DNA of 64,000 nt from Exiguobacterium sp018617385 (GCF_018617385.1 NZ_JACSKA010000002.1:124001-188000); one strand, 5' to 3'; shown: positions 33,180-41,799, counted from the first letter of the stretch. Notes: a model not told the origin generated them from the sequence alone. Translations and numbers: made by a program.

Positions 33180-35030
33180 TTATACAATGACTCGCAATAC
33201 GCCATGATTCGCTTCTACCGTTCCTGTGTAAGTTGGCAATACGTCTAAATAATGATCGGTATTTGTCACAATGATTGGCGTGATAGTCTCATATCCTTCA
33301 CGAGTGATGGCCTCTATATCGAATCGGACGAGCAATTCGCCTTCTACCACTTTCTGCCCATCCGTAACGACCGTTTCAAAATACTGTCCATTTAGTTTGA
33401 CCGTATCTAACCCAATGTGAATCAATACTTCCACACCTGTATCAGATCGAAGGCCAATTGCATGTTTTGACGGGTAAACCGTGACGATTTCACCGTCAAA
33501 TGGAGCATATACTGCTCCTTCTGAAGGCATGATGGCAATCCCTTTCCCCATCGCCCCACTCGAAAATACTTCATCACGAACCGTTTCAAGCGACACGACC
33601 TCTCCTTTTAATGGAGCTGAGACCGGAAAGCCTACCTGCTCAGATACAGACTGGGCGACCTCTTGTGCCTGCGACTCGACCGTCGCTTCTTCTTTGTGGA
33701 AGACCATTGTCAACACGAGGGCGACCACTGTTGCTACCGCCATTCCAATAAATGCGCCATAAAAGGCTAAATCGACACCTGTTGCCGGAATCATGACAGG
33801 GATACTAAAGATTCCGAGTCCTCCCATCGCATAAGCCGCCGTACCGAACAGACCACCAATGACACCACCTGCGGCTCCACCAATCATCCCGAAAACGAAT
33901 GGCTTCTTACGAGGTAACGTTAATCCATACATCGCCGGTTCTGTGATCCCGAAGACACCCGCAATGGTAGAGGAAGTTCCCAAACCCTTCACTTTTGGAC
34001 TTTTCGCCTTTAACGTGATTGCTAAAACAGCACCGACCTGACCAAACGTGGCCATCAATACACCGACAACAATCGTATCCATACCAACGACTGATAAGTT
34101 ATTGATGATGATTGGTACAAGTCCCCAGTGAAGACCGAACATAACGAGCACTTGCCAGAATGCACCGATGAATGCGATAGCAATGGTCGGACTCAAGTCA
34201 TATAAGAACGAGTATCCATTTGCCAATCCTTGACTCGCATACGTCGCAACCGGTCCGATGGCTAAAAACGTCAACGGGACGACGAGTAACAACGCCATCA
34301 TCGGTGTTGTGAAGTTTCGTACAGCTTCATGCGTATGACGGTTAAAGAATGTTTCGACTTTTGAAGACACATATGTCGCCAAGATAATCGGGATTACTGA
34401 AGACGCATAACTCATTAAGACGACCGGTACGTTAAGGAACGTTAGAGACTCACCTGCTCCTTGAATTGCCACAATCGATGGATAGACAAGCGCCCCACCG
34501 ATGATCATCCCAATATACGGGTTTCCACCAAACTTCTTAGCCGCCGAATGTCCTAAGATCACAGGTAGGAAATAAAATAGTGCATCCGCCGCAGCATTTA
34601 AGACGACATATGTGCCCATTTCTTCTGTCAATAATCCAAACGCGACAAGGATGGCGAGCAATCCTTTTAACAGACCACTACCTGCCATCGGTCCGAGAAT
34701 CGGCGTAAAGATTCCGGCAATCACATCGATTAATCGATTGAATACACCTGATTTTTCTTCATCCTCGGTTGAAGATGTCTGAAAACCACCAACGTCAACA
34801 ACCTCTTTGTAGACGTACGGCACATTATTTCCAATGACGACTTGAAATTGTCCACCACTTTGAACAACCGTGATGATGCCATCTTGTTGTTTTAATATTG
34901 TTGCACTCGCTTTTGATTCATCTTTAAGTTTGAAGCGTAACCGTGTTGCACAGTGAAAGACACTTTTAACGTTTTCCTTGCCACCGACATGTTGCACAAT
35001 CGTTTCTGCCAGTTGCTTATATTGATCCAT
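33180..35030 (-). CDS. bglP: Beta-glucoside PTS EIIBCA
   Basis: A 616-residue PTS permease with the order EIIB (1-85; Cys27 in F-H-C-A-T-R-L-R-F), EIIC (about 100-460, around ten helices; G-I-T-E-P-A-M-Y-G near 365) and EIIA (from about 480; L-I-H-I-G-L-D-T-V with the phosphorylated His). ATG 35030 follows GAGGAG by eight bases. It lies behind a LicT antiterminator element and before bglH. Confidence 0.95.
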   Translation of the reverse strand: MDQYKQLAETIVQHVGGKENVKSVFHCATRLRFKLKDESKASATILKQQDGIITVVQSGGQFQVVIGNNVPYVYKEVVDVGGFQTSSTEDEEKSGVFNRLIDVIAGIFTPILGPMAGSGLLKGLLAILVAFGLLTEEMGTYVVLNAAADALFYFLPVILGHSAAKKFGGNPYIGMIIGGALVYPSIVAIQGAGESLTFLNVPVVLMSYASSVIPIILATYVSSKVETFFNRHTHEAVRNFTTPMMALLLVVPLTFLAIGPVATYASQGLANGYSFLYDLSPTIAIAFIGAFWQVLVMFGLHWGLVPIIINNLSVVGMDTIVVGVLMATFGQVGAVLAITLKAKSPKVKGLGTSSTIAGVFGITEPAMYGLTLPRKKPFVFGMIGGAAGGVIGGLFGTAAYAMGGLGIFSIPVMIPATGVDLAFYGAFIGMAVATVVALVLTMVFHKEEATVESQAQEVAQSVSEQVGFPVSAPLKGEVVSLETVRDEVFSSGAMGKGIAIMPSEGAVYAPFDGEIVTVYPSKHAIGLRSDTGVEVLIHIGLDTVKLNGQYFETVVTDGQKVVEGELLVRFDIEAITREGYETITPIIVTNTDHYLDVLPTYTGTVEANHGVLRVIV

Positions 35031-35059
35031 CTTGTTCACTCCTCATCATTTTAGGTAAA

Positions 35060-35132
35060 AAGAAAAACCTAAATCACCACACATCCACTTGTGTAGTCAT
35101 TTAGGTTTGGCCTGCATCATCAGTAACCATCC
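35060..35132 (-). promoter_or_regulatory. LicT antiterminator (RAT)/terminator between licT and bglP
   Basis: Minus strand 35132-35103 reads GGATGGTTACTGATGATGCA followed by GGCCAAACCTAAA, the LicT-type RAT. It overlaps the left arm of a terminator (stem TCATTTAGGTT/AACCTAAATCA, 35066-35107, then a T-rich run). LicT bound to RAT prevents the terminator from forming. It starts at the licT stop codon. Confidence 0.9.
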
Positions 35133-35984
35133 TTAGGATCGACGTTCTTTCATTAAGTTTTCGATATGAATCATCATATACAGCCGTTCGTCCATCGATA
35201 CGTCGTAATGATATTTCGTCGCAATCAACCCGGCGATTTTTTCGACACACTCAAACGCTTCCGGGTATCGTTGCTTCACCATCAAGAATAAGGTTTCGTC
35301 ACCCGTTGACTTGACCTTCTCTCCTGATGCAAGGCGCTGCACAAAATATTTTAAATGTGTCAAAAAGCGTGCATACGCGTATGACTCTTCGTCCAATTCG
35401 ATTTGAAAATGATACGTAATGATTGTCAGAATCGCTTGCGTGGCTCTCGTCATCTCGGTGACAAGATGCAGGTTCTCACCTTTGACACCAGACATCGTCG
35501 CATTGACGAGATGTAAGGCAATCGCTACCGCCTCATCTTCATCAAGCTTGACCTCGTGCCGCTCATTGATCAGTTTAACCGCTTCTTTTCCGATAGCGAA
35601 CTCTGGAGCATAAAATCGTTTCACTTCCCAAACGAGAGGGTTGCGAATTTGGATTCCATCCTGATACCGACTAAGCGCAAAATGTAGATGGTCCGCTAGT
35701 GTCACATAGAGCGAATCATGAATCGGTTGTGTTAATCGCCCTTCGGCTAATCTGACAATCTGTTTCACCGTCTCCATCTCACCCGTCGGCATTTCATTTA
35801 AAAAGTGAACAAATCGCTCATAGCTTTCTTTACTCTCGAGCGTAAAGATTTTTTCGATTCGTGTCTGGTCAATCGGATCACCTGGTCGCTTTTGGAACGC
35901 AATCCCACGTCCCATCACGACCTGCTCTTGACCGTTCGCATCGATGGCTACGACATTGTTGTTGAACACTTTTGAAATATGCAT
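35133..35984 (-). CDS. licT: BglG/LicT-family transcription antiterminator
   Basis: A 283-residue protein: an RNA-binding CAT domain (1-58, with V-F-N-N-N-V-V and G-R-G-I-A-F) and two PRD domains whose histidines (for example in D-H-L-H-F-A and L-H-L-V near 100 and 160, and M-I-H-I-E-N at the end) are phosphorylated by HPr and EII. It reads the two RAT elements flanking its own gene, hence controls itself and bglPH. Confidence 0.94.
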   Translation of the reverse strand: MHISKVFNNNVVAIDANGQEQVVMGRGIAFQKRPGDPIDQTRIEKIFTLESKESYERFVHFLNEMPTGEMETVKQIVRLAEGRLTQPIHDSLYVTLADHLHFALSRYQDGIQIRNPLVWEVKRFYAPEFAIGKEAVKLINERHEVKLDEDEAVAIALHLVNATMSGVKGENLHLVTEMTRATQAILTIITYHFQIELDEESYAYARFLTHLKYFVQRLASGEKVKSTGDETLFLMVKQRYPEAFECVEKIAGLIATKYHYDVSMDERLYMMIHIENLMKERRS

Positions 35985-36027
35985 GGTCTCCTCACCTCGC
36001 TCTCATTCAACTGAACTGAAAAGAAAA

Positions 36028-36110
36028 AAACCTAAATTCACACCAGAATCCAATATGGAGTCATGGCATCAATTTAGGTTTTGCCTGCATCACCAGTAAC
36101 AATCCCAAAG
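36028..36110 (-). promoter_or_regulatory. LicT RAT/terminator in the licT leader
   Basis: Minus strand 36106-36073 carries GGGATTGTTACTGGTGATGC, then AGGCAAAACCTAAA, a second RAT. The terminator arms are AATTTAGGTT (36071-36080) and AACCTAAATT (36029-36038), followed by TTTTTTTC. licT expression thus depends on LicT activity. Confidence 0.9.
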
Positions 36111-36133
36111 TGGATTTTCTTCTTTTCGATATA

Positions 36134-36183
36134 AGCATACTCCCTAGAAATCTTGACGTCAACATAAAATTAAAACGCTTACA
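36134..36183 (-). promoter_or_regulatory. licT promoter with cre
   Basis: On the minus strand, -35 TTGACG (36157-36162) and -10 TATGCT (36134-36139) are 17 bases apart. TGTAAGCGTTTTAA (36170-36183), one mismatch from the cre consensus, lies immediately upstream. Confidence 0.65.
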
Positions 36184-36194
36184 TCGTGACCGTT

Positions 36195-36932
36195 TTACTC
36201 TTCGAACAAAATCCGTTGCATCCGCTCTGGCGCATCTAGATAGTCGCGCATCACCCTCACATGTTCGAGGTCATCAAAAGCTGTCGGAGTAAGTCCAGTT
36301 TCCACTTGTAAAATCATCGCACCCGGATACGACATCAAGATGGGTGAATGACTCGCGATGATAAATTGACTCCCGGACTGGACAAGTTCATGCATGCGTG
36401 CGAGCATCGTCAATTGGCGCATCGGCGACAATGCGGCCTCTGGCTCATCCAAAATGTAAAGCCCCTCTCCACGGAATCGGTGTAGCATGAGGGAGAGAAA
36501 CGCTTCCCCGTGTGACTGTTCATGAAGAGAACGTCCGCCGTATGATTCATAAAACCGTTCAGGATCTCGCCCTGATTTCGCCATCTCGTCCACATAACTT
36601 GATAGCTGATATGCCGTCTCGGCACGTAAGAAAAAGCCATCTTTCGGTCGATACGGGCCTCGAATCGGACGAAGCGCTTCAAACAAGGAACTATGCGTCG
36701 ACTCTGTTTCAAATTGGAAGGAAGGTGCTCCGCCTTCTGGATTGAATCCGGCCGCCACGGCCATCCCTTCAATCAACGTCGACTTCCCACTCCCGTTCTC
36801 TCCAACAAGAAAGGTGACAGGATGATGAAACGTCAGTTCATCGAGTGTCTGAAAGATGGGTAACGAGTACGGATAACCCGTTGAATGGATGCGTTCCCTC
36901 TCTAACCGTACCCCTCGTAAAAATAAAGTCAT
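36195..36932 (-). CDS. AAA-type ATPase (ABC/SMC-like), third gene of a two-component operon
   Basis: A 245-residue predicted ATPase: Walker A G-E-N-G-S-G-K-S-T near residue 43, an S-H-G-E-A-F signature-like motif near 140, Walker B L-Y-I-L-D-E-P-E-A-A near 155, and an S-H-S-P switch near 195. Cytoplasmic, no membrane segments, resembling the COG3910 group. ATG 36932 overlaps the histidine kinase stop. Its coupling to a two-component system is unusual; function unknown. Confidence 0.82.
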   Translation of the reverse strand: MTLFLRGVRLERERIHSTGYPYSLPIFQTLDELTFHHPVTFLVGENGSGKSTLIEGMAVAAGFNPEGGAPSFQFETESTHSSLFEALRPIRGPYRPKDGFFLRAETAYQLSSYVDEMAKSGRDPERFYESYGGRSLHEQSHGEAFLSLMLHRFRGEGLYILDEPEAALSPMRQLTMLARMHELVQSGSQFIIASHSPILMSYPGAMILQVETGLTPTAFDDLEHVRVMRDYLDAPERMQRILFEE

Positions 36933-38197
36933 GTCCATCCGATCCAAAACGTCGCCCCCTTATCTGAATCGACCCCGTAAGAAAGTCCTTGTGCGTCAAG
37001 AAGTAATTTCGTGATAGCGAGACCTAGACCATGTCCGTTCGAACGGTCTCCTTTCACATACATATCCCAAATGGAATGCTGGATGGTAGGATCAATTCCC
37101 TTCCCTTCATCTGTCACTTCTAATCGATTCGAGGTTAGCGTGATGGTGATGTTTCCCCCAACAGGGCTCGCCTCATACGCATTTCTGATGAAATTCGAGA
37201 GCACTCGTTCCATCGCCAATCGATCAGCTTGGATCGACACCGTTTCGAGTCGGAGATCGAGTGTCACGTCTTTTTGTCGGAACCACTCGGACATGCGTGG
37301 CGTCAATCGACGAATCAATTCATCCAGTTGAATCGATTCCATTTCAAGGGGAATCGAACCAGCGGACAACTTCGAGTATTCAAGCATCTGATTGACGAGT
37401 CGGTCAATCCGGTCCACTTCCTCGGTAATGCTTTTACCGGTTGTGGCCATCTCTGTTTCATGGACGACACCGAGCTCTAATAGTTCCGCCTCATTTCGAA
37501 CGATGGCGAGCGGTGTACGCACATCGTGCGTGACTCCAGAGATGAATGATTTTTGAAGCGCCTCTTTTTCTTGAAGTGATGCGTTCATTTGTCCGATGGT
37601 GACGGTCAAATCCCCAATCTCATCGTTCGTCACGCTCGGCAAACTAATATCGTGTCGTCCCTCCATAATGGATGCGGTCGCTTGTTTCAACTCGACGAGC
37701 GGTTGCGTGAGCCGACGACTCATCCAAAACGTGACAGCGATGGCGACAAGTAGGGCCAGAATAAACCCACCCGCTAAGATGAGGTAGATTTGCTGGAATT
37801 GTGGATTCGAGAACGGAACGGGGCTATACGTCACGACTTGAATATCCCCTTCTTCTTGTAGATACGTCAAGAATCGGGTACCATTTACACTCACTTCGTC
37901 CTGAACCGATAAGTCATTCGGGTCGAGGCTGATCGGCATCATGCGATGCATCCGTCCACCTCGTTCGAACTCGATCCGCTGCCCATTTTGGAATACAAGC
38001 ACGTCAAGTTGCCCCGGGATTCCACGTCCCTCTTGAATGGCTTCATACACAATCGCCGCCTCACGCTCCAATTGTGCATACGTCTCCTCTTCTGCGAAGC
38101 GTCCGATCAATAATGACGTGAGTCCGAATGTTAAAAGTGCCATCACGGCAAGTGGTAGAATGGCCGTCCACAGTAACTTCTTCATTAATCGATTCAT
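36929..38197 (-). CDS. Sensor histidine kinase
   Basis: A 422-residue membrane kinase: helix 1 at about 8-30, an extracytoplasmic domain of about 105 residues, helix 2 near 138-158, then HAMP. The H-box is V-T-H-D-V-R-T-P-L near 220; N-box N-F-I-R-N-A-Y-E; G-boxes D-E-G-K-G-I and G-H-G-L-G-L-A. Its start overlaps the response regulator stop (ATGA). Signal unknown; the divergent secreted protein may belong to the same regulon. Confidence 0.92.
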   Translation of the reverse strand: MNRLMKKLLWTAILPLAVMALLTFGLTSLLIGRFAEEETYAQLEREAAIVYEAIQEGRGIPGQLDVLVFQNGQRIEFERGGRMHRMMPISLDPNDLSVQDEVSVNGTRFLTYLQEEGDIQVVTYSPVPFSNPQFQQIYLILAGGFILALLVAIAVTFWMSRRLTQPLVELKQATASIMEGRHDISLPSVTNDEIGDLTVTIGQMNASLQEKEALQKSFISGVTHDVRTPLAIVRNEAELLELGVVHETEMATTGKSITEEVDRIDRLVNQMLEYSKLSAGSIPLEMESIQLDELIRRLTPRMSEWFRQKDVTLDLRLETVSIQADRLAMERVLSNFIRNAYEASPVGGNITITLTSNRLEVTDEGKGIDPTIQHSIWDMYVKGDRSNGHGLGLAITKLLLDAQGLSYGVDSDKGATFWIGWT

Positions 38198-38844
38198 GAC
38201 AGTCCCTCTAACCGATAACCGACCCGGTGCACAGTCTTCAATTGTTCTTTTAAGGTCGGCGATTTGTCCCGCAGTTGTTTAATATGGGTGTCGACCGTTC
38301 GTGTATCTCCGACGAATGCGTAGTCCCATACGTCGTCGAGCAAACGGTTCCGGTCTAACGCCTCCCCGACATGTTTCCAAAGATACAGTAGCAATTCATA
38401 CTCTTTATTCGTCAGTCGAAGCGGATGTCCGTTCTCTTGTACCATTCTCGATTTGACGTCGATGGTGAGCGCCCCGAACTGAATCATATCCGTCTGTTTC
38501 ACGAGACGCTTCAATCGAATCTCCAACTCTTTTAACACGATGGGTTTGACTAAATAATCGTCTGCGCCAAGTTCCAATCCGAACACGCGGTCATCTGCCT
38601 CACCGCGGGCCGTCGTCAAGATGATGGCGGGTGTAGGATGTTGCGCTTTCAATGTCGGAATCAAGGTCCATCCTTCTCCGTCAGGGAGACGGACATCCAA
38701 TAAGACCGCATCAAACCGTTGATGTAACTGTTGCTTCGCCTCACTCAAGGTCATCGCTACGGTCACCTCAAATCCGGCATATGTTAAAAAGCGGGACATG
38801 CCGTCCGCCAGTTTTTGTTCATCTTCCACAACGAGTACGTTCAT
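38194..38844 (-). CDS. OmpR-family response regulator
   Basis: A 216-residue regulator: receiver domain with acidic pocket E7-D8, phospho-acceptor D50 in L-L-D-V-R-L-P-D, K in L-V-K-P near 100, and an OmpR-type winged helix with V-G-D-T-R-T-V-D-T-H-I-K-Q-L-R at about 175-190. It heads an operon with the kinase and an ATPase. Confidence 0.93.
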   Translation of the reverse strand: MNVLVVEDEQKLADGMSRFLTYAGFEVTVAMTLSEAKQQLHQRFDAVLLDVRLPDGEGWTLIPTLKAQHPTPAIILTTARGEADDRVFGLELGADDYLVKPIVLKELEIRLKRLVKQTDMIQFGALTIDVKSRMVQENGHPLRLTNKEYELLLYLWKHVGEALDRNRLLDDVWDYAFVGDTRTVDTHIKQLRDKSPTLKEQLKTVHRVGYRLEGLS

Positions 38845-38909
38845 CTCATATCGCCTCCACCTCCATTATATCGCACCCATCGAACGTCCCACCGTTTCCC
38901 AAAGACAAT

Positions 38910-38925
38910 TTGCAGAAATCTTGCA
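38910..38925. promoter_or_regulatory. Direct repeat, candidate response regulator site
   Basis: TTGCA at 38910 and again at 38921, 11 bases apart, i.e. one helical turn, as for OmpR/PhoB-type dimers. It lies between the regulator gene and the divergent secreted protein gene. Confidence 0.4.
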
Positions 38926-38987
38926 ACTCCCTCACAACTTCTAACGCCTTCAGTCCTACACTTGAAGTAACAAAGGAGGAGATACAC

Positions 38988-39560
38988 ATGAAATCAACAA
39001 AATTAGCAATCGCCTTAGCGGGTCTTTTAGCCGTCTCAGGCACAGGCGTATATGCCGCGACGAATGACACGACGACTGATGAATCGACAACGACAGCATC
39101 CACACAATGCGAACGTGGTGAACGAGGTCCTGGTATGTTCGGTGACCGGGAAGCAGGTCATGCCGCTCTCATCGAAGCGCTCGGTTTAACAGAAGAAGAA
39201 GTGGATGCGGCTCGCGAAAACGGGCAATCTCTCCCTGAACTCGCAGAAGAAAAAGGCATTTCAATTGAAACGTTCATCGACGCCATCATGACGTCGCATG
39301 AAGAAAAACTCGCAACCGCTGTGGAAGAAGGGAACTTGACGCAAGAAGAAGCCGATCAAATCCTTGCGGATCACGAAGAACGGTTTGCCGATGTGACAAG
39401 TTACGATGACTTGGAAGATATTCGCGGTATGCGTGGCGGACGTGAAGGGGGTCGCCATGGGCATGGGCACGGTCCACATCATGACGATGCTTCTTCTTCA
39501 GATGACGATGCTTCAACAGAGAGCGACAGTAACGTAGAAAATCAAAGCAACAGCTTATAA
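38988..39560 (+). CDS. Secreted acidic protein with His-rich tail
   Basis: A 190-residue protein with a signal peptide (about 1-25, cleavage after V-Y-A). Two repeats of a helical motif (L-T-E-E-E-V-D-A-A-R-E-N-G and L-T-Q-E-E-A-D-Q-I-L) resemble DUF2680-type proteins. The tail has G-G-R-x-G-H-G-H-G-P-H-H-D-D and a long Ser/Asp stretch, suggesting cation binding. ATG 38988 follows AAAGGAGG; the open frame further upstream is antisense to the regulator. Possibly a reporter protein of the adjacent two-component system. Confidence 0.8.
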   Translation: MKSTKLAIALAGLLAVSGTGVYAATNDTTTDESTTTASTQCERGERGPGMFGDREAGHAALIEALGLTEEEVDAARENGQSLPELAEEKGISIETFIDAIMTSHEEKLATAVEEGNLTQEEADQILADHEERFADVTSYDDLEDIRGMRGGREGGRHGHGHGPHHDDASSSDDDASTESDSNVENQSNSL

Positions 39561-39564
39561 GTCA

Positions 39565-39597
39565 AAAGGGCAGTCACTCGCGGTGGCTGCCCTTTCT
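39565..39597. terminator. Hairpin between the secreted protein gene and the mutS2-like gene
   Basis: AAAGGGCAGtCAC / GTGgCTGCCCTTT stem with a short loop; modest T-run on the plus strand. It may serve both converging transcripts. Confidence 0.65.
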
Positions 39598-39614
39598 AAA
39601 TGGATTTAGACATC

Positions 39615-41531
39615 TCATTTCCGGTTAGATTGCTCTTGTTTCTTCCTTTCCCGAATCTCTTTCTCCACTCGCCGTAACGCTTTCTTCGATCCCCGGGCAA
39701 AGTCGTGAGCCTCCTTACGTTCCTGATACGTCGTGAACAACGTATCTAAATCATAGTCAGCCGGATAGAGCTCTGTCGCGCGTGCCTCAAGACGAACGCG
39801 GCGGCTCGGCAACTCTACATATTCCGCCTCTACGAACACACGGACATGTCGACGCGATGCATCAAACGAATAGACAAGACCGACTTGATTCGTCTCTAAC
39901 AAGCGGACACGGTCACCTTTTTCAAAGTGCTTTGCCTCTTCAAGTGGTACTATTTCCACTTCTCGCACAATTTTAGAATCATCGACTTTCGTCATATCAT
40001 ACGTTTTCTCGTTCATGTAACGGGATGCCTGTTTCAGAATCGATTCCGGTAACTTCATCTTACGGGCGATAAAGAGGGCGTTGCTGTCGCCAGACTGTCC
40101 CATGAGCAGTCTGTATTTTGGTTCGAGCGTTTCCGGGTCAAACTGCATCGCAGCGTTCATGAAATCCGGGTGCGCTTCAGAATACGATTTGATTTCTCCG
40201 TAATGCGTCGACGCCACAACAATCGCGCCCCGTTTATATGCCGCTTCTAAGATGGCAATCGCAAGAGCGGCTCCTTCGTTCGGTTCCGTCCCGCTTCCGA
40301 TTTCATCGAATAACAAGAGCGACCGTTTTCCAGCGGTCTGCATGATACTCGCTACGTTGTACATGTGTGCAGAGAACGTACTGAGTGCCGATTCCAAGTC
40401 TTGATTATCTCCGATATCGACGAACACCTCATCAAATGTCGAAATGACTGTATCGGTGTGAGCCGGGATATGCAGTCCTGTCATCGTCATCAGACTAAGG
40501 AGTCCAATCGTTTTCAAGACGACCGTCTTCCCGCCGGCGTTCGGTCCGGTGATGATCAAGCCGCGATAGTCTGTACCGATGGCAAAATCAAGTGGCACAG
40601 CGCTTTCTAAGAGCGGATGACGTACTTGTTTCAATCGGATGTGACCGGTCGCATTGACGTGTGGTGTCACGCCATCGATCGACTGACTGTACTTCCCTTT
40701 GGCGAAGACCATATCGTACTGGGCGATGACGTCGAGCGTCGATTCGATGTCAGGAAGGACTTCCGTCACCGCTCCCGTCAACGTCGCTAGTACTTGATAT
40801 ACCTCTACGGCTTCCTCCGTTCGCTTGACGACGAGTTCAGCATTTAACTTCGCAATCGCTTCCGGTTCGATAAAGACCGTCGTCCCACGATTCGAGGTAT
40901 CCACAATCGTCCCTGCCACTTTATGCTTATAAGAAGCTTTGATTGGAATGGTGAAGCGGTCCTGTTTTTTCGTGACGAATCCGTCTTGGATCATCTCGCG
41001 ATTGGCGGCGCTCTTTAAGAACTTGGTCAATCGTTCCTCGATTCGTCCTTCTAAAATGTCGACTTGCTTACGAATCCGCTTCAACTCTTTCGATGCTTCA
41101 TCGACGACCTGTCCGGCTCGAATCGCTTGTGTGATGTCTTCTTCAAGCGTTCGCCATTCTCCCATACCGGCAGCATAAGCCGAAAGAAGCGGGGCAAAGA
41201 ATTCATGTTCGAGCATGAATCGCTTCAACTTGCGCGCTCCCCGTAAAAACTCAGCGACCGCTTCAAGTTCTGTTGCCTCGAGTTGGATGCCTCGTTGCAA
41301 CTTCCCGATAATGGTCTCCATGTCAGACACGCCGATGAACGGCACGTGTGACGTCGCATCTAGAATCGCGCGGGCTTCAGATGTTTCCTGCAGACGCTTT
41401 TTCACCGTCGCCATGTGGCTCGTCGGGCGCTGTTGTCGAAGAAGTCGTCTTCCGAATCCGCTGATGCAGAAGCGCTCTACTTTCGTCATCAATTCGTTGT
41501 ATTGTAATTTTTCAAATGTTTGTTCGTTCAT
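39615..41531 (-). CDS. MutS2-like ATPase lacking the Smr domain
   Basis: A 638-residue MutS-family ATPase of the MutS2 branch: no mismatch-recognition domain, core and coiled-coil at 1-300, Walker A G-P-N-A-G-G-K-T near 334, Walker B L-L-F-D-E-I-G-S-G near 410, followed by S-T-H-Y. After the ATPase comes a KOW-like segment (G-D-R-V-R-L-L near 545) and a basic tail, but no Smr nuclease domain, so it is about 150 residues shorter than MutS2. B. subtilis MutS2 acts on collided ribosomes; this paralogue may do likewise. It is preceded by a leader with an upstream peptide and terminator. Confidence 0.88.
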   Translation of the reverse strand: MNEQTFEKLQYNELMTKVERFCISGFGRRLLRQQRPTSHMATVKKRLQETSEARAILDATSHVPFIGVSDMETIIGKLQRGIQLEATELEAVAEFLRGARKLKRFMLEHEFFAPLLSAYAAGMGEWRTLEEDITQAIRAGQVVDEASKELKRIRKQVDILEGRIEERLTKFLKSAANREMIQDGFVTKKQDRFTIPIKASYKHKVAGTIVDTSNRGTTVFIEPEAIAKLNAELVVKRTEEAVEVYQVLATLTGAVTEVLPDIESTLDVIAQYDMVFAKGKYSQSIDGVTPHVNATGHIRLKQVRHPLLESAVPLDFAIGTDYRGLIITGPNAGGKTVVLKTIGLLSLMTMTGLHIPAHTDTVISTFDEVFVDIGDNQDLESALSTFSAHMYNVASIMQTAGKRSLLLFDEIGSGTEPNEGAALAIAILEAAYKRGAIVVASTHYGEIKSYSEAHPDFMNAAMQFDPETLEPKYRLLMGQSGDSNALFIARKMKLPESILKQASRYMNEKTYDMTKVDDSKIVREVEIVPLEEAKHFEKGDRVRLLETNQVGLVYSFDASRRHVRVFVEAEYVELPSRRVRLEARATELYPADYDLDTLFTTYQERKEAHDFARGSKKALRRVEKEIRERKKQEQSNRK

Positions 41532-41574
41532 GTGTCTCTCTCCTCAAATCGTAGAATCGAGATACCGCGCAAAC

Positions 41575-41604
41575 AAAAAAGCGTCGGTCGATGACGACCA
41601 ACGC
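41575..41604 (-). terminator. Intrinsic terminator in the leader of the mutS2-like gene
   Basis: GCGTTGGTCG / CGACCGACGC stem (one wobble), loop TCAT, followed on the minus strand by TTTTTTG. It lies 44 bases before the start codon, within the 5' untranslated region, so it must be overcome for expression. Confidence 0.88.
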
Positions 41605-41639
41605 AAAAAGACAGACGGGTGTCTGGCAGTTTTTGATGG

Positions 41640-41716
41640 GCGGTATCTGTAACGGAACATGACGGCATGACAAAAAGACGTGTCATCCGACATTTTTCAG
41701 TTCGTTAGGCAGATAC
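41640..41716 (-). ncRNA. Structured leader element of the mutS2-like gene
   Basis: On the minus strand, GTATCTG (41716-41710) pairs with CAGATAC (41649-41643), then TAACG-AAC (41707-41700) with GTT-C-CGTTA (41658-41650), about 15 bp in all with small bulges, topped by a further imperfect hairpin (ATGTCGGATGAC with GTCATGCCGTCAT). The 5' arm is inside the codons of the leader peptide. AGATACCGC (41648-41640) is also perfectly complementary to GCGGTATCT at 41568-41560, an alternative pairing. Confidence 0.6.
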
Positions 41717-41734
41717 AACCTCACTCATCAACAT
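41705..41734 (-). CDS. Leader peptide of the mutS2-like gene
   Basis: Nine codons encoding M-L-M-S-E-V-V-S-A, preceded by GAAAGGTG. The ribosome site is four bases from the first ATG and ten from the third codon, also ATG, so the peptide has nine or seven residues. It lies 24 bases after a likely transcription start, and its last three codons form the 5' arm of the leader hairpin. The arrangement matches ribosome-controlled attenuators of antibiotic-inducible genes. Confidence 0.6.
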   Translation of the reverse strand: MLMSEVVSA

Positions 41735-41765
41735 GCAACACCTTTCTTAACTTAGATTCGTCCCT

Positions 41766-41794
41766 ACTATACAACAGATTCATCCCCTTGTAAA
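41766..41794 (-). promoter_or_regulatory. Promoter of the mutS2-like gene
   Basis: -35 TTTACA (41789-41794) and -10 TATAGT (41766-41771) on the minus strand with a 17-base spacer; start expected near 41758. Confidence 0.7.
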
Positions 41795-41799
41795 ATTTT

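Noticed and set aside
38652..38987. Extension of the secreted protein gene far upstream
   Set aside because: The extra part is antisense to the response regulator gene; the ATG at 38988 has AAAGGAGG and gives a proper signal peptide.
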